This document shows, one piece after another, positions 24,077 through 35,710 of a DNA stretch of 64,000 bases. Numbering within the stretch: position 1 is the first letter of the stretch; every line of letters begins with the position of its first letter. The DNA comes from Marinobacter sp. 2_MG-2023. GTDB taxonomy: Bacteria; Pseudomonadota; Gammaproteobacteria; Pseudomonadales; Oleiphilaceae. Where the stretch lies: assembly GCF_030546935.1 (NCBI RefSeq), contig NZ_JAUOPH010000008.1:19736-83735 (forward strand), written 5' to 3'. Position numbers and translations under genes: made by a program. The notes under the pieces were generated by a model, which did not search any database, was not told the origin of the DNA, and saw nothing but the letters and a program-made list of their open reading frames with translations.

Positions 24077-25129
24077 TCAGCTCCTGCCCCGGCCGGGCAG
24101 CCCTCGTCGGGCTTTGTGGTGGCCGTAGGTTCTCGGCGTCGTGTAGTGATCAATAAAAGGCACGGCAAAGTTCATGAGCAATACGCTGAACGCCACGGCA
24201 TCCGGATAGTTACCCCAGCTTCGAATCAAATAGATAAGAACACCGATTCCCGCTCCGTAAATCAGTTTACCCTGATGGCTGGTTGCGGCAGAAACCGGAT
24301 CGGTTGCGATAAAAAATGCTCCGAGCATGGTGCCTCCTGCAAGGAGGTGCAGTGATAGGGGTGCGAATTGATCCGCGTTGCTGCCAAATGCCAGGCTCAT
24401 GACAACCAGCGCGCCCAGAAGAGCGGCCGGAATATGCCAGGTGATAATCTTCAGGCCGATGAGTACGAGCCCACCCGCCAGAAAGGCAGCGTTGACCCAC
24501 TCCCATCCTCTGGCAACGCCATCGCCAAATGTGGGGTGCACCAGAACCTCGGCTGAGGTGTGGGTGACAATTTTATGTTTGTACTCGTCCAGCGGCGTTG
24601 CCATCGTCCAGCCGTCAACGGCAGTTTGCTGCCCCGAGACAATTGCGGCCAGAGTATCCCCGAAACCGGCTGCATCATTCCAGAGTAGCCCCGGCTCTGC
24701 CCAGTTAGTGGTCATGGCGACCGGGAACGAAATCAGTACCAGCGCGTAGCCCACCATGGCAGGGTTGAAGGGATTGGAGCCCAGCCCGCCGTATAGCTGT
24801 TTGGCTATCACAATCGCTGAAATGACCGCCACTGCCGATACCCACCAGGGCGCAAACTGAGGCAAGGACAGCCCGAGCAACAGCCCGGTTACCGCAGCAG
24901 TATTATCCTTGAGAATAAACCCTATCGGCTTGCTGCGTAGCTTCAGAATCGTAGCTTCAGATGCCAGAGCAATAGCGATACACCAAACAACGTTGATCAG
25001 GTTACCCCAGCCGAAAAACAGGGTCTGTGCGAGAAGGCCCGGCAATGCTGCGAGTATGACCCATAGCATCACCTTCGATGTCGGGCGCGCGTTGTGAGCA
25101 TGAGGTGAAGACTGTTGAACAAACGCCAT
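24077..25129 (-). CDS. rsxD: Electron transport complex subunit RsxD/RnfD
   Basis: Integral membrane FMN subunit of Rnf, 350 residues with about nine membrane segments. The covalent FMN threonine is expected in [13 protein letters not shown]. The [16 protein letters not shown] segment is a family hallmark. It is 21 bases after rsxC and three before rsxG. Confidence 0.96.
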   Translation of the reverse strand: MAFVQQSSPHAHNARPTSKVMLWVILAALPGLLAQTLFFGWGNLINVVWCIAIALASEATILKLRSKPIGFILKDNTAAVTGLLLGLSLPQFAPWWVSAVAVISAIVIAKQLYGGLGSNPFNPAMVGYALVLISFPVAMTTNWAEPGLLWNDAAGFGDTLAAIVSGQQTAVDGWTMATPLDEYKHKIVTHTSAEVLVHPTFGDGVARGWEWVNAAFLAGGLVLIGLKIITWHIPAALLGALVVMSLAFGSNADQFAPLSLHLLAGGTMLGAFFIATDPVSAATSHQGKLIYGAGIGVLIYLIRSWGNYPDAVAFSVLLMNFAVPFIDHYTTPRTYGHHKARRGLPGRGRS

Positions 25130-25150
25130 TGATATCGGGCCTGATTCGGG

Positions 25151-26989
25151 TTATTCGATGGACTGGGATTCGGATTGGGTTGTAGGCACTTTGCGAGCGT
25201 CCGCCAGAGCTTCTTCTGCCCGTTTTACCCTGTCATGATTCTTGGTGACCGCACGCTCCAGTTTTTCCACGTTGTCTGCTTGCTGCGCCTTTGCCTCTTC
25301 GAGCATCGCCTGCATGGTTTCCAGCTTGGACTGTGCCTGAGCCAACTGTTTCTCCAGTGCTTCTGTGTCTGGCTTTTCCAGGGGCGTGGTCGATGGCATA
25401 GTTGCCTGGGCTTTTGCAGCTTCGCTACTGGCCTTTTTACGCGCCAAAGCCTGCTCAACCAGTGCGGAGCCTGCTGCACGCTCGTCGACAGCTTTCCCGT
25501 TGGCAGCAGCCTGCTCAGCTTCAGCTTTCTTTTTGGCCTGGGCTTCTGCAGCGGCTTTTGCACGCTCCTTACGCCGCAACTCTTTATCCAGCTGCTCTCG
25601 TTCAAGCCGTTCCTGGCGGGCCTCAAACCGTTCTCTGGCCCGGTCGGCTTTAAGCTGTTCGGCGCGCTGAACTCGAATCTCGCCCTTGGCGTAGCGATAG
25701 TATTGTACAAGTGGAATCGAGCTTGGGCACACATAGGAGCAGGCCCCACACTCAATACAGTCGAACAGGTTCAGGTGCTCCGCTTTTTCAAATTCTGCGG
25801 CTTTTGCATGCCAGAATAATTGTTGCGGTAGCAGTTCCATGGGACAAACTTCCGCACACTGTCCGCAGCGGATGCAGGCCTGTTCGGGTGGTGGCGCGGG
25901 CAGCTCGCTTGAGGTTGCCGCAATAATGCAGTTGCTGGTTTTGATAATCGGCACTGCCGTGGTCGCCAGGGTGTAACCCATCATGGGTCCGCCAAGAACC
26001 AGGCGGCTGACACGGTCATTTTGCAGTCCTGCGTGTTCGAGAAGATAGTCCACCGGCGTACCCAGCAAAACATCAAAATTGCCTGGTTTTTTTAGCGCCT
26101 CGCCGGTTAGAGTGACTATGCGTTCGATCAGCGGCGTACCTTCAAAGATGGCCCGGGAAACCGCAACGGCTGTTCCTATGTTCTGGCACATGACGCCAAT
26201 ATCGGCCGGAATACCACCACTGGGAACTTCCATCCCGGTCAGAATCTGGATCAACTGCTTTTCGCCGCCTGACGGGTATTTGGTCGGGATGACGGCGATT
26301 TCAATTTTGGTGCCTCGGGTGGCTTCATGCAGAACAGCTGCAGCCTCCGGCTTGTTATCTTCAATCCCGATAACGCAGCGTTCGGGGCGCAGAATCCAGG
26401 CCATTATCTTGAGCCCGGCAATAACTTCATGCGCTCTTTCTCGCATGGTCATGTCGTCGGCAGTAATGTAGGGCTCACATTCAGCGCCGTTGAGGATCAG
26501 TGTGTCGACCTTGCGATCCCGGCTTGGCTTCAGTTTGATGTCTGTCGGAAAACCAGCACCACCCATACCTGATATACCGGCTGAGTGAATTGCGTCCAGA
26601 ACCTGGTCCCGGTCGAGCTTGCGATAGTCGCTAAGCGGGTAACGCTCGCACCACTCTTCCTTGCCGTCCGGCTTCAGAACGATGCATTTGTCTGTCATGC
26701 CAGACGGATGTGGTACTGGGCGGTCACCGATGTTTTCAATTACACCGGACGTGGGTGCATGCACGGGGACACCCATACCGTGGCTGACATCGGCTATCTT
26801 CTGGCCTTTCAGTACCCGGTCACCCACCGCGACAATGGGTTCGGCGGGTTCCCCAATGTGTTGTTGCAGAGGCAGCACCAGTTGCCCGGGGACGCCAGCG
26901 TGCTGAATGGCACGGGTGGTTGAAAGCTTCTTGCGCTCTGCAGGATGAACACCGCCACTGAAATCCCAAAGCTTGATCGTAGAGGGCAT
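25151..26989 (-). CDS. rsxC: Electron transport complex subunit RsxC/RnfC
   Basis: Peripheral NADH/FMN and Fe-S subunit of Rnf, 612 residues. The N-terminal part contains HNAECEPYI-like residues (here LNGAECEPYITADD) and the flavin/NADH region. Two 4Fe-4S motifs follow, CIRCGQCAEVCP and CIECGACSYVCP. After about residue 440 comes a long charged Ala/Glu/Lys/Gln-rich tail predicted to form coiled coil, as in many gammaproteobacterial RsxC proteins. Its ATG overlaps the rsxB stop by one base (TGATG). Confidence 0.96.
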   Translation of the reverse strand: MPSTIKLWDFSGGVHPAERKKLSTTRAIQHAGVPGQLVLPLQQHIGEPAEPIVAVGDRVLKGQKIADVSHGMGVPVHAPTSGVIENIGDRPVPHPSGMTDKCIVLKPDGKEEWCERYPLSDYRKLDRDQVLDAIHSAGISGMGGAGFPTDIKLKPSRDRKVDTLILNGAECEPYITADDMTMRERAHEVIAGLKIMAWILRPERCVIGIEDNKPEAAAVLHEATRGTKIEIAVIPTKYPSGGEKQLIQILTGMEVPSGGIPADIGVMCQNIGTAVAVSRAIFEGTPLIERIVTLTGEALKKPGNFDVLLGTPVDYLLEHAGLQNDRVSRLVLGGPMMGYTLATTAVPIIKTSNCIIAATSSELPAPPPEQACIRCGQCAEVCPMELLPQQLFWHAKAAEFEKAEHLNLFDCIECGACSYVCPSSIPLVQYYRYAKGEIRVQRAEQLKADRARERFEARQERLEREQLDKELRRKERAKAAAEAQAKKKAEAEQAAANGKAVDERAAGSALVEQALARKKASSEAAKAQATMPSTTPLEKPDTEALEKQLAQAQSKLETMQAMLEEAKAQQADNVEKLERAVTKNHDRVKRAEEALADARKVPTTQSESQSIE

Positions 26990-27561
26990 CAGGCGTGGGC
27001 CTCCTGCCGGTCTGTTGCAATAATTTCGGGTGCAGGCTGTGTCCAGCCCCTGATATCGGGTTCAATGGTGATCATATCAATGCAGTCAACAGGGCAGGGC
27101 TCCACGCACAGATCACAGCCTGTGCATTCACTTTCAATGACTGTGTGCATATGTTTTGCAGCACCCAGAATAGCGTCCACCGGGCAGGCCTGGATGCATT
27201 TGGTGCAGCCAATGCATTCATCTTCCCGTATCACAGCAACGCGCTTCGCTTGTTCTACGCCGTGTTCGGCATCCAGCGGCTGGGGCTCTACATCCAGCAA
27301 ATCTGCCAGCGCTTTGATCGTGGACTCACCGCCAGGAGGGCACTTGTTGATGGCACCACCCTCGGCAATAGATTCGGCATAGGGGCGGCAGCCGGGAAAC
27401 CCGCATTGGCCGCACTGGGTCTGCGGCAGCAAGGCATCAATCTGTTCCACCAGAGGGTTACCTTCAACCCGGAAGCGCTCAGAGGCAAAGCCCAGCAAGC
27501 CCCCGAAAACCAGAGCGAGGGCAAGCAGAACCAGAACGGCGATCAGAATGCCTGTCCACAT
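26989..27561 (-). CDS. rsxB: Electron transport complex subunit RsxB/RnfB
   Basis: Fe-S ferredoxin-like subunit, 190 residues. The N-terminal membrane helix is followed by the four-cysteine motif [14 protein letters not shown] and two ferredoxin motifs, [15 protein letters not shown] and [15 protein letters not shown]. It links ferredoxin or RsxC chemistry to the membrane subunits. It lies 15 bases after rsxA. Confidence 0.96.
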   Translation of the reverse strand: MWTGILIAVLVLLALALVFGGLLGFASERFRVEGNPLVEQIDALLPQTQCGQCGFPGCRPYAESIAEGGAINKCPPGGESTIKALADLLDVEPQPLDAEHGVEQAKRVAVIREDECIGCTKCIQACPVDAILGAAKHMHTVIESECTGCDLCVEPCPVDCIDMITIEPDIRGWTQPAPEIIATDRQEAHA

Positions 27562-27576
27562 AAAAGCGCGCCTCCG

Positions 27577-28158
27577 TTAAACGCTGACCAGGCCGGTAAA
27601 GCCCAGAAACGCCAGTGACATCAACCCTGCGGTGACCATGCCAATGGCTGCACCCCGGAAGGAAAGGGGTACGTCTGCAACGGCAATGCGCTCGCGCATT
27701 GCGGCGAACAGTACGAGTACCAGGGAAAAACCAGCGGCAGCGCCAAAGCCGTAGAGTACTGATTCAACGAAGTTGTTGTTTTTATTCAGGTTAAGAAGTG
27801 CGACGCCAAGTACGGCGCAGTTGGTGGTGATCAGAGGAAGAAAAATGCCCAGCACACGATAGAGCAGTGGGCTGGTTTTGCGAACCACCATCTCTGTGAA
27901 TTGAACGACTACGGCAATTACAAGGATGAAGGTGATGGTTTTCAGAAACGCCAGATCCAGAGGTTCCAGCAGGTAGGTGTAGGCAAGATAACTGCAGACG
28001 GATGACAGGGTCAGCACAAAGGTTGTGGCCAGGGACATGCCCATAGCCGTTTCCAGTTTGCCTGAAACCCCCATGAAGGGGCACAGGCCAAGAAACTGGA
28101 CCAACACGAAGTTGTTCACCAGGATGGTGCTGACCAATATCAGTAAATACTCTGTCAT
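27577..28158 (-). CDS. rsxA: Electron transport complex subunit RsxA/RnfA
   Basis: First gene of the Rnf set: integral membrane protein of 193 residues with about six helices. It contains [12 protein letters not shown] and [12 protein letters not shown], paralogous to RsxE. The complex couples NADH-ferredoxin electron flow to an ion gradient or, in Escherichia coli, keeps SoxR reduced. Which of these applies here is not decided by the sequence. It starts 53 bases after metG on the same strand and probably shares its transcript. Confidence 0.96.
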   Translation of the reverse strand: MTEYLLILVSTILVNNFVLVQFLGLCPFMGVSGKLETAMGMSLATTFVLTLSSVCSYLAYTYLLEPLDLAFLKTITFILVIAVVVQFTEMVVRKTSPLLYRVLGIFLPLITTNCAVLGVALLNLNKNNNFVESVLYGFGAAAGFSLVLVLFAAMRERIAVADVPLSFRGAAIGMVTAGLMSLAFLGFTGLVSV

Positions 28159-28211
28159 CGTTACATCGTCATCATCATTTCACCATCGGGGCGTGGCGCC
28201 TCGATCCATGT

Positions 28212-30251
28212 TTACATCACCCGCATGCCAGGGGTCGCGCCTGAATCCGGAGAGAGAATAAAGATATCCTTGCCGCCTGGGCCTGCCGCCAGAACCATGC
28301 CCTCAGACATGCCGAACTTCATCTTCCGGGGTTTGAGGTTGGCGACCATCACCGTAAGACGGCCTTCAAGATCCTCAGGGTTGTAGGCTGACTTGATACC
28401 AGCAAACACGTTGCGTTCGCCATGCCCCAGGTCAAGGGTCAGGCGGAGAAGCTTGTCTGCGCCTTCAACATGCTCTGCTTTGACTATTTTAACGACTCGA
28501 AGATCCACTTTCGCGAAATCATCAAATTCAATTTCGGCAGCAATCGCTTCGCTCTTTTCGGGCGCTGAGGCTGAGGGCTTTCCAGTGGCTGCAGGCATTT
28601 CCTCTTTGGATGCATCCAGCATTTTTTCAATCTGCGCCATGTCCACACGATTCATCAGCGGCTTGAACTTGTTGATGCTGTGGTTCTCCAGCCTTGCACC
28701 GCGATCGTTCCAGTCCAGCTTCGTGTTCAGGAAGTCTTCGGAGGCCCTGGCAGTCTCTGGGAGCACAGGAGCAAGGTAAATCATCAACAGGTGGAACATG
28801 TTGAGGGCATTGGTACAGATGGCCTGCAACTGTTCATCCTGGCCTTCTTGTTTGGCAATAACCCAGGGCTGTTCATCGTTTACATATTGATTGGCGATAT
28901 CGGCCAACTCCATGATGCGGCGCATTGCACGGCCGAATTCCCGGGCCTCATAGAAAGACTCAAGTTCCGTGCCGGCATCAATAAACTCTTTCAGTTTGTC
29001 GTGTTCGGTCACTTCGCCAAGCTTTCCATCAAAGCGCTTGGTAATGAAGCCCGCGCTGCGACTGGCAATGTTGACCACCTTGCCTACCAGATCCGAATTA
29101 ACCCTGGCAGCAAAGTCCTCCAGGTTCAGGTCCATGTCGTCCACCCCACCGGTTAGTTTGGCGGCAAAGTAGTAACGCAGATATTCCGGGTTCAGGTGGT
29201 CCAGATAGGTCCGAGCCATAATGAAGGTGCCCCGGGACTTGGACATCTTTTTGCCGTTGACCGTCACGAATCCGTGGGCCCATACGGCCGTTGGCGTGCG
29301 GAAGCCCGCGTCATGCAGCATCGCTGGCCAGAACAGAGCGTGGAAGTTAATGATGTCCTTGCCGATAAAATGATAAACCTCGGCGGTGGAGTCGACCTTC
29401 CAGAAGTGCTCGAAATCTATATCATCCCGGTTACACAGGTTTTTGAAGCTCGCCAGATAGCCAATGGGGGCGTCCAGCCAAACATAGAAGAACTTACCGG
29501 GCGCATCGGGGATTTCAAAGCCGAAATAGGGCGCATCACGGCTGATGTCCCACTCCTGAAGGCCGGCGTCGAGCCACTCAGCCAGTTTGTTGGCTACTTG
29601 TGGCTGTAGCGCACCGCTGCGCGTCCACTTGGTCAGGAAGTCCGTAAACTCAGGCAGTTTGAAGAAGTAGTGCTCCGACTCCTTCTCGATCGGCGTAGCG
29701 CCGGAAACAGCAGAGCGCGGATTGATCAGCTCGGCAGGCGTGTAAGTTGCACCACAGACCTCGCAGTTGTCGCCATATTGATCGTCTGCTTTGCATTTCG
29801 GGCAAGTGCCTTTGATAAACCGGTCCGCAAGAAACATGTTTTTCTCGGGGTCAAAGGACTGAGTGATCATTCGGGTCGCGATCTTGCCGTTCTTCTGCAA
29901 CTGCCGATAGATGTATTCGGAAAAATAACGATTCTCTTCCGAATGGGTGGTGTAGTAGTTATCAAAACGGATGTGAAAGCCGCTGAAATCCTGCTGGTGC
30001 TCCTCACGGATCCGGTCGATCAGCTGCTCGGGCGTAATGCCCTCCCGCTCGGCACGAAGCATGATGGCAGTGCCGTGGGCGTCATCTGCGCAAACGTAGT
30101 AGCAAGTGTGGCCTCGCATATTCTGATAGCGCACCCAGATATCAGTCTGGATGTATTCCAGCAGATGACCCAGGTGAATGGGGCCATTGGCGTAGGGCAG
30201 TGCGCTGGTAACCAGAATATCGCGCTGTTGCTTTGAACTCGCTTGCGTCAT
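28212..30251 (-). CDS. metG: Methionine--tRNA ligase
   Basis: Class I aminoacyl-tRNA synthetase, 679 residues. It has the HIGH-type motif in [15 protein letters not shown], a zinc knuckle with CPKC and CEVC, the KMSKS loop ([11 protein letters not shown]), an anticodon-binding domain and a C-terminal tRNA-binding/dimerisation domain (DLRVVKI to the end). I chose the ATG at 30251 because the longer frame crosses the divergent promoter region. The apbC/mrp gene is divergent, a conserved neighbour. Confidence 0.97.
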   Translation of the reverse strand: MTQASSKQQRDILVTSALPYANGPIHLGHLLEYIQTDIWVRYQNMRGHTCYYVCADDAHGTAIMLRAEREGITPEQLIDRIREEHQQDFSGFHIRFDNYYTTHSEENRYFSEYIYRQLQKNGKIATRMITQSFDPEKNMFLADRFIKGTCPKCKADDQYGDNCEVCGATYTPAELINPRSAVSGATPIEKESEHYFFKLPEFTDFLTKWTRSGALQPQVANKLAEWLDAGLQEWDISRDAPYFGFEIPDAPGKFFYVWLDAPIGYLASFKNLCNRDDIDFEHFWKVDSTAEVYHFIGKDIINFHALFWPAMLHDAGFRTPTAVWAHGFVTVNGKKMSKSRGTFIMARTYLDHLNPEYLRYYFAAKLTGGVDDMDLNLEDFAARVNSDLVGKVVNIASRSAGFITKRFDGKLGEVTEHDKLKEFIDAGTELESFYEAREFGRAMRRIMELADIANQYVNDEQPWVIAKQEGQDEQLQAICTNALNMFHLLMIYLAPVLPETARASEDFLNTKLDWNDRGARLENHSINKFKPLMNRVDMAQIEKMLDASKEEMPAATGKPSASAPEKSEAIAAEIEFDDFAKVDLRVVKIVKAEHVEGADKLLRLTLDLGHGERNVFAGIKSAYNPEDLEGRLTVMVANLKPRKMKFGMSEGMVLAAGPGGKDIFILSPDSGATPGMRVM

Positions 30252-30389
30252 GGTGTGTCCAAACCTTTCATCGGATAAGGGTTGTATGGTCAGAAACGGG
30301 CACAGATGATACCTTTCAAGCAAATAATTTTCACCCGAAACACCTGTTTTCATGCTGAAAAGCCGCATGAACTTATTCCGGAGAGCCAG

Positions 30390-31490
30390 ATGACACAGAT
30401 TTCAGAGCAGGCGCTGCAGGCGGCCGTTCGTGAATACCGAGATCCGTACCTGCAAAAGGATCTATACGACCTTGGTGCCGTTAAATCGCTGGCGGCCGAC
30501 GAAGCAGGCCATGTGACCCTGATGATCGAGTTGCCTTATCCGTCAAAAGGCATTGCAGGCGGCCTGAAACAACTGGTTGCCAATGCGCTCGAAAGCGTTG
30601 ACGGTGTCGAAAGTGCCGACGTACATGTGGCCCAAAAGATCCATTCTTATAAAGTTCAGAAAGACCTTCCGTCCGTTCCCGGTGTCAAAAACATCATAGC
30701 CGTCGCCTCCGGCAAAGGCGGCGTGGGCAAATCCACCACCGCCGTCAATCTCGCCCTGGCGCTGCAGGCAGAAGGCGCGCGGGTAGGTGTACTCGATGCC
30801 GACATCTATGGCCCCAGCATTGGCATGATGCTCGGCGTGCCCGAAAACAAACGCCCGGGTGTGCGGGAAGAAAAATACTTCCTGCCAATGGAGGCCCACG
30901 GCCTTCAGGCCATGTCCATGGCCTTCGTGACCACCGACAAAACCCCCATGGTCTGGCGCGGTCCCATGGTCAGCGGCGCGGTGATGCAATTGTTACAGCA
31001 AACACTGTGGGATGAACTCGACTACCTTATCGTTGATATGCCTCCGGGCACCGGCGACATCCAGCTTACCCTGGCCCAGAAAGTCCCTGTCACCGGTGCC
31101 GTAATCGTCACTACCCCTCAAGATATTGCCTTGCTTGACGGCAAACGCGGCATCGAAATGTTCCGCAAAGTCGAAATTCCCGTGCTTGGCGTTGTGGAAA
31201 ACATGAGCGTCCACATCTGCAGTAACTGCGGCCATGAAGAACACCTGTTTGGTGACGGCGGTGGCGAGCGAATTGCCGACGAATATGAAACAACATTGCT
31301 CGGCCAATTGCCCCTGCACATGACTATCCGGGAGCAGACCGATGGCGGTAAACCCACGGTAGTGGCAGAGCCGGAGTCGGAAGTGGCGCTGCGCTACCGC
31401 GATATCGCGCGCCGGGTTGGTGCAGAGCTTTCGACAAGGGAGCGCAACCTCAGTGGCGCTATCTCTAGCGTGTCCGTGAAGTCGCATTAA
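30390..31490 (+). CDS. apbC: Iron-sulfur cluster carrier protein ApbC/Mrp
   Basis: Deviant Walker ATPase that binds and transfers Fe-S clusters. The protein has 366 residues. An N-terminal MIP18/DUF59 domain precedes the P-loop [12 protein letters not shown]. The CSNCG pair supplies cluster-binding cysteines. The ATG at 30390 is preceded by GGAG; the upstream frame start at 30282 lies in the metG-apbC divergent region. It may assist cluster supply to the Fe-S-rich Rnf/Nth genes opposite, but this is only inference from proximity. Confidence 0.94.
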   Translation: MTQISEQALQAAVREYRDPYLQKDLYDLGAVKSLAADEAGHVTLMIELPYPSKGIAGGLKQLVANALESVDGVESADVHVAQKIHSYKVQKDLPSVPGVKNIIAVASGKGGVGKSTTAVNLALALQAEGARVGVLDADIYGPSIGMMLGVPENKRPGVREEKYFLPMEAHGLQAMSMAFVTTDKTPMVWRGPMVSGAVMQLLQQTLWDELDYLIVDMPPGTGDIQLTLAQKVPVTGAVIVTTPQDIALLDGKRGIEMFRKVEIPVLGVVENMSVHICSNCGHEEHLFGDGGGERIADEYETTLLGQLPLHMTIREQTDGGKPTVVAEPESEVALRYRDIARRVGAELSTRERNLSGAISSVSVKSH

Positions 31491-31542
31491 TTCAGAGCTG
31501 ATTTGCGTGGCTGTCAGCACCCAGGCGCGTTCGCGGGCGCAG

Positions 31543-31630
31543 GAAAGGCGCTCCGAAAATGTCGTAGGCCAAGGACGGCCGGAGACAAGCGCACATGGAT
31601 GTGCTCGTAGCGGTTTTTGGAGCGCCTTTC
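31543..31630 (-). repeat. Palindromic element copy D (apbC-dcd intergenic)
   Basis: Arms of at least 17 bases (31543-31559 and 31614-31630, one mismatch) enclose a 54-base core. Read on the minus strand the core begins CCGCTACGAGCACATCC and ends CGACA. It matches the core of copy C at 47 of 54 positions, in opposite orientation. Outside the 17 bases the pairing becomes ragged. It lies 50 bases past the apbC stop and may serve as its transcript end. The remaining 114 bases to dcd hold its presumed promoter, which I could not define. Confidence 0.82.
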
Positions 31631-31744
31631 TGTGACCCCAGCCCCAAGACCAGAACCCTCGAGGCCACACAGCGAAGCTTCGACAGAACCCAACTGAACA
31701 GGTAAACTACGCCCCAATTTTCCCAGTGGATACGAGACTTCGCC

Positions 31745-32311
31745 ATGAGCATCAAAGCCGATAAGTGGATTCGCCGGATGTCTGAAGAGCATCGCATGAT
31801 CGAACCCTTCGAAAGCGGTCAGGTTCGTGAAACTGAAAAAGGCCGGATTATCTCCTACGGCACTTCCAGTTACGGCTACGACGTACGCTGCAGCAACGAA
31901 TTCAAAATCTTCACCAACGTACACTCCGTCACCGTTGACCCTAAAAACTTCGACGAAAAAAGCTTCGTGGATTTCACCGGCGACGTCTGCATCATCCCGC
32001 CGAACTCTTTTGCACTTGCACGTACCGTCGAGTACTTTCGCATCCCCCGCAGCGTTCTCACCGTATGCCTGGGTAAGTCCACCTACGCACGCTGCGGCAT
32101 CATTGTAAATGTGACCCCGCTGGAGCCAGAGTGGGAAGGCCACGTAACCCTAGAGTTTTCCAACACCACCAACCTGCCGGCTAAAATTTACGCGAATGAA
32201 GGCATCGCCCAGATGCTATTCTTCGAGTCTGACGAAGTTTGTGAAACAAGCTACAAAGACCGGGGCGGTAAATATTTTGGCCAGACCGGCGTGACCCTTC
32301 CAAAAACATGA
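31745..32311 (+). CDS. dcd: dCTP deaminase
   Basis: Converts dCTP to dUTP for thymidylate synthesis. The 188 residues include [26 protein letters not shown] with the catalytic glutamate, and a C-terminal [12 protein letters not shown]. Its TGA overlaps the ATG of the next gene (ATGA). It is preceded by the palindromic element copy D. Confidence 0.97.
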   Translation: MSIKADKWIRRMSEEHRMIEPFESGQVRETEKGRIISYGTSSYGYDVRCSNEFKIFTNVHSVTVDPKNFDEKSFVDFTGDVCIIPPNSFALARTVEYFRIPRSVLTVCLGKSTYARCGIIVNVTPLEPEWEGHVTLEFSNTTNLPAKIYANEGIAQMLFFESDEVCETSYKDRGGKYFGQTGVTLPKT

Positions 32312-32907
32312 ACGCCAACCAGTTTCTCAAAGCTGTTTCACAACTGCAGGGATGGCGTGAATGCGCCTTCCTGCTGGCTCTTGCCGAGCGTTCATTCCCG
32401 AATTATGCGCTGTTTGCCGAAGCGGTTGGTCTGAAAACCGGCGGCAAAATGCACCAGATTCTGGATCTTGCCTGGGGCACGCTCCAGGAAGATGTAACAG
32501 AAACAGCTATCCCGCAACTGCTGGCGAAACTCGAAACTCTGTCTCCGGATGTCGAAGCTTACGACGCTTATGGTGTTTACCCGGCGTTTGATTTTTGCCA
32601 GTTGCTGGAGCAGGCACTGCTGAATCGTCTGAATCCTTCGAAACACCGGGCCACAGAAGCATCGCAGCTGGCGACCGCCACCGTTATGAGCTTTATAGAA
32701 TTGTCTGAAGGTGAAGGGCTCGAAGAAGACGAGCTAGTGCGCTTGCTGGATTCTCATCCGCTGATGAAAGAAGACAAAACCTTCCAACGCGACCTGGTGC
32801 TGGCCCTCAAGCGCCAACGCACGCCACTGGAACTTTTTATCACCGAGCTCCGGGAAGACGCCGCAAACGAAGGCGTCAGCAATCTAGGTATCTCGCTGGG
32901 GGATTGA
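32308..32907 (+). CDS. YjaG-like DUF416 protein
   Basis: Soluble, mostly helical protein of 199 residues matching the DUF416/YjaG family ([39 protein letters not shown]). The function is unknown. It is translationally coupled to dcd by a 4-base overlap. avtA follows 29 bases later, so dcd-yjaG-avtA look like one unit. Confidence 0.85.
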   Translation: MNANQFLKAVSQLQGWRECAFLLALAERSFPNYALFAEAVGLKTGGKMHQILDLAWGTLQEDVTETAIPQLLAKLETLSPDVEAYDAYGVYPAFDFCQLLEQALLNRLNPSKHRATEASQLATATVMSFIELSEGEGLEEDELVRLLDSHPLMKEDKTFQRDLVLALKRQRTPLELFITELREDAANEGVSNLGISLGD

Positions 32908-32936
32908 AGCCCCATTGATCACACGGACAAAACCCA

Positions 32937-34217
32937 ATGAAGCTTTCTACTTTTGGTCGCAAATTTACCGCGGACGCTGGTATAACCTCGTTAATGGATG
33001 ACCTGGGCAACGCAATGGCGTCTGGCGACGACATGATCATGATGGGCGGCGGCAACCCTGGACACATCCCTGAGATACAGAAACGGGTACAGCAAATTCT
33101 CGCTGACATGAGCCAGAGTGAAAGCGACGTTCGCCGGTTGGTTGGTATTTACGATCCCCCTCAAGGCGAAAAGCAGTTCATTGCTTCCCTTGCGGAGCTG
33201 CTAAGCCGCGAATACGGCTGGGATCTTAAGCCCGGTAATATTGCGCTCACCAATGGCAGCCAGGCAGCGTTCTTCATGTTGTTTAACATGTTCGGTGGCG
33301 ATTACGGTGAAGGCCAGCGCAAGCACATATTGTTGCCACTGGCACCTGAGTATATCGGCTATGCAGATGCCGGTATCGAGCCGGGTCTGTTTCATGCTGT
33401 GCAGCCGGATATTTCGTTCACCGACGCCCACGAATTCAAGTATCGAGTGGATTTTGATGCGGTAGAAGTGACTGGAGAGACCGGTGCCATTTGCGTGTCC
33501 CGGCCGACCAACCCGACCGGCAACGTGGTTACCGATGAGGAAATGGCCCGGCTGGAACAGATGGCGCGCCAGCATGATGTGCCGCTGATCGTCGACGGGG
33601 CCTATGGCACGCCTTTCCCGAGCTTGTTGTTCGTGGATGCCAAACCCACCTGGAATGATCAGATTATCCTGTGCCTGAGCCTTTCCAAGCTTGGCTTGCC
33701 GGCAGCTCGAATAGGTATAGTGATTGCTGCCGAGCCGGTGATCAAAGCCTTGTCGGGCATTAACGCGATCATGAACCTGGCAACAGGAAGTTTCGGAGCC
33801 ATGCTCGCCGAGCCGCTGGTGCGTTCTGGCGAGATCCTGTCGTTGAGCCGCGATGTGGTCTGTCCGTTTTACAAGAGAAAAATGGAGCTTGCTGTATCAG
33901 CCTTCCGTGAGGCTATGGGTGAGGACAGCTGCCGCTGGTACGTTCATAAGCCGGAAGGCGCGATGTTTCTGTGGCTATGGTTCCCCGATTTGCCCATTAC
34001 CAGTCTTGAGCTTTACCAGCGGTTAAAAGCCCGGGGTGTGCTGGTGGTGTCGGGCCATTATTTCTTCCCGGGGCTACCGGAAAACGATGATTGGCGGCAT
34101 CGCCACGAATGTCTGCGCGTAACCTATTCGCAGGATGATGAGCGTGTGGCGCAGGGGCTGCGAATTATTGCGGATGAGGTAAAGGCTGTGTGGGCAGAAG
34201 CGGATCGGGAGGTTTAA
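32937..34217 (+). CDS. avtA: Valine--pyruvate aminotransferase
   Basis: PLP-dependent class I/II aminotransferase (transaminase C), 426 residues. The start KLSTFGRKFTADAGITSLMDDLG and MGGGNPGHIPE are AvtA-specific in my recollection. NPTGNVVT and the PLP lysine in SLSKLGLPAARIG are visible. It exchanges amino groups between alanine and valine precursors. Its stop codon overlaps that of the convergent DUF3108 gene (shared TTTAA), so no terminator separates them. Confidence 0.93.
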   Translation: MKLSTFGRKFTADAGITSLMDDLGNAMASGDDMIMMGGGNPGHIPEIQKRVQQILADMSQSESDVRRLVGIYDPPQGEKQFIASLAELLSREYGWDLKPGNIALTNGSQAAFFMLFNMFGGDYGEGQRKHILLPLAPEYIGYADAGIEPGLFHAVQPDISFTDAHEFKYRVDFDAVEVTGETGAICVSRPTNPTGNVVTDEEMARLEQMARQHDVPLIVDGAYGTPFPSLLFVDAKPTWNDQIILCLSLSKLGLPAARIGIVIAAEPVIKALSGINAIMNLATGSFGAMLAEPLVRSGEILSLSRDVVCPFYKRKMELAVSAFREAMGEDSCRWYVHKPEGAMFLWLWFPDLPITSLELYQRLKARGVLVVSGHYFFPGLPENDDWRHRHECLRVTYSQDDERVAQGLRIIADEVKAVWAEADREV

Positions 34218-34966
34218 TCTCCCAGATCCACGTCCTTGAGCTTGAGCTCGTAACGACTGCCATCGGGTTCGACCTGAAGCAGGCGAACCAGAAGGTATCT
34301 ATTGTCCGGGTCGAACCACATCAGCGTTTCCCGCTGGGAATTTTCACGAATTTTTTCGGCTTTAAGGTAAGAGGACTGGTTGCCATCCGTGCGGCTGGCG
34401 TCATCACTCACCACCGAAAAGCGCTCGCTATCAACCCTGCCGCGGTCCACAACCTGGTATTCCATTTCCCGCTCGCCGCTCCGGATGTCCTGATGTAACT
34501 GGAGCTGGAAGCCAAGAGGGTCGAGGTTGCCTTCTGCCAACTCGATCCGGAAAGGCTTTTCACGGTACTCCCCTGTGGCGATTCCACTTTTCCAATCAAA
34601 ATCGATGGACTGTTCTCTGTCTTTAATAAGGAATCCCGACAGGCGATAGCGGTATCTGAGTGGAATGACCTGGCCGTTTTCCCATTTGAAGATCAGAGAT
34701 TCATCAATATCAGCAATGAACGAATTCACGTCCGTACGATATAGCCAGACCTCATTGCCTTGGGAGGTCAGGATGCGTTTGGCGGTGCCATTGAGGGACA
34801 GGCCTTTATCCAGTTCAGCATCAAAGCTCACCTCAAATGGAAACAAGCCCGGGCTCGTTTCGGCTTTTGCGGCCGTGCCCAGGAGCAGTGCGATCATGGC
34901 CAAAAGCGGCAGAAATATCATCCGGCCTTTTGCGGGGGCGGGCATCGTCTGTCGTGCTGAATACAT
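34214..34966 (-). CDS. DUF3108 exported protein
   Basis: Protein of 250 residues with a signal peptide (hydrophobic run to about residue 36, ending AKA). A beta-rich DUF3108 domain follows (LFPFEVSFDAELDKGLSLNGTAKRIL). The family is periplasmic or outer-membrane associated and of unknown function. I chose the ATG at 34966 because GGAGG lies eight bases upstream; the frame opens at 34981. It lies next to purN in several gammaproteobacteria, in line with purM-purN-DUF3108 being one minus-strand unit. Confidence 0.85.
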   Translation of the reverse strand: MYSARQTMPAPAKGRMIFLPLLAMIALLLGTAAKAETSPGLFPFEVSFDAELDKGLSLNGTAKRILTSQGNEVWLYRTDVNSFIADIDESLIFKWENGQVIPLRYRYRLSGFLIKDREQSIDFDWKSGIATGEYREKPFRIELAEGNLDPLGFQLQLHQDIRSGEREMEYQVVDRGRVDSERFSVVSDDASRTDGNQSSYLKAEKIRENSQRETLMWFDPDNRYLLVRLLQVEPDGSRYELKLKDVDLGD

Positions 34967-35047
34967 CTGGTTGACCTCCAATCCTTCATGAATGCTGAAA
35001 GTCTAGCGGCTCAGCGGGCATTACGGGGTGACAGTCTGGTAAGGCGC

Positions 35048-35710
35048 TTAATTGTCCGGGAGTCGCATTGGCGCCGCCAAAGCCTGACCATCGAACATTA
35101 CCTGTTCTCCGCCCAGCTGAATTCTGCCTTCACAGAACCAGCGCACCACAATCGGGTATAGCAAATGCTCTTTGGCCTGAACTTTTTCAGCGAGAGTTTC
35201 TGCCGTATCCTCGGGTGACACCGCCACCTCGGCCTGAGCTATTACCGGCCCCCCGTCGAGTTCTTCGGTAACGAAGTGGATAGAAACCCCATGAGTGCGG
35301 TCGCCTGAATCCAGGGCTCTCTGGTGAGTGTTCAGCCCTGTGTATTTTGGCAGTAACGACGGATGGATGTTCACCAGTTTGCCACGAAACGCCCGAACGA
35401 AATCGGTTGTCAGGATTCTCATGAACCCGGCAAGTACGATCAGATCCGGGTTGTGGCGAAGGATGTGGGCCATGAGCGCCGCATCGAACTCTTCGCGGGA
35501 GCCGAAATTCTTGTGGTTAACGACAAACGTCTCGATGTTGGCCTGGCCAGCGCGTTCCAGTGCAAAAGCTTTGGGTTGGTTGCAGCCTAAAGCAATGATC
35601 TGGCCGGGAAAATCCCGTTCCCGGCTAGCGTCGATTAGCGCCTGAAAATTGGTTCCGCTACCTGAGGCCAGAACCAGAATTCGGGGAAGAGTCGGTTGAT
35701 CGGCCTTCAT
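35048..35710 (-). CDS. purN: Phosphoribosylglycinamide formyltransferase
   Basis: Third step of purine synthesis, formyl transfer from 10-formyl-tetrahydrofolate. The protein has 220 residues. The start [16 protein letters not shown] binds substrate phosphate. The catalytic Asn-His-Asp set is in [21 protein letters not shown] and [15 protein letters not shown]. Its ATG overlaps the purM stop by four bases, so the two consecutive pathway enzymes are coupled. Confidence 0.97.
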   Translation of the reverse strand: MKADQPTLPRILVLASGSGTNFQALIDASRERDFPGQIIALGCNQPKAFALERAGQANIETFVVNHKNFGSREEFDAALMAHILRHNPDLIVLAGFMRILTTDFVRAFRGKLVNIHPSLLPKYTGLNTHQRALDSGDRTHGVSIHFVTEELDGGPVIAQAEVAVSPEDTAETLAEKVQAKEHLLYPIVVRWFCEGRIQLGGEQVMFDGQALAAPMRLPDN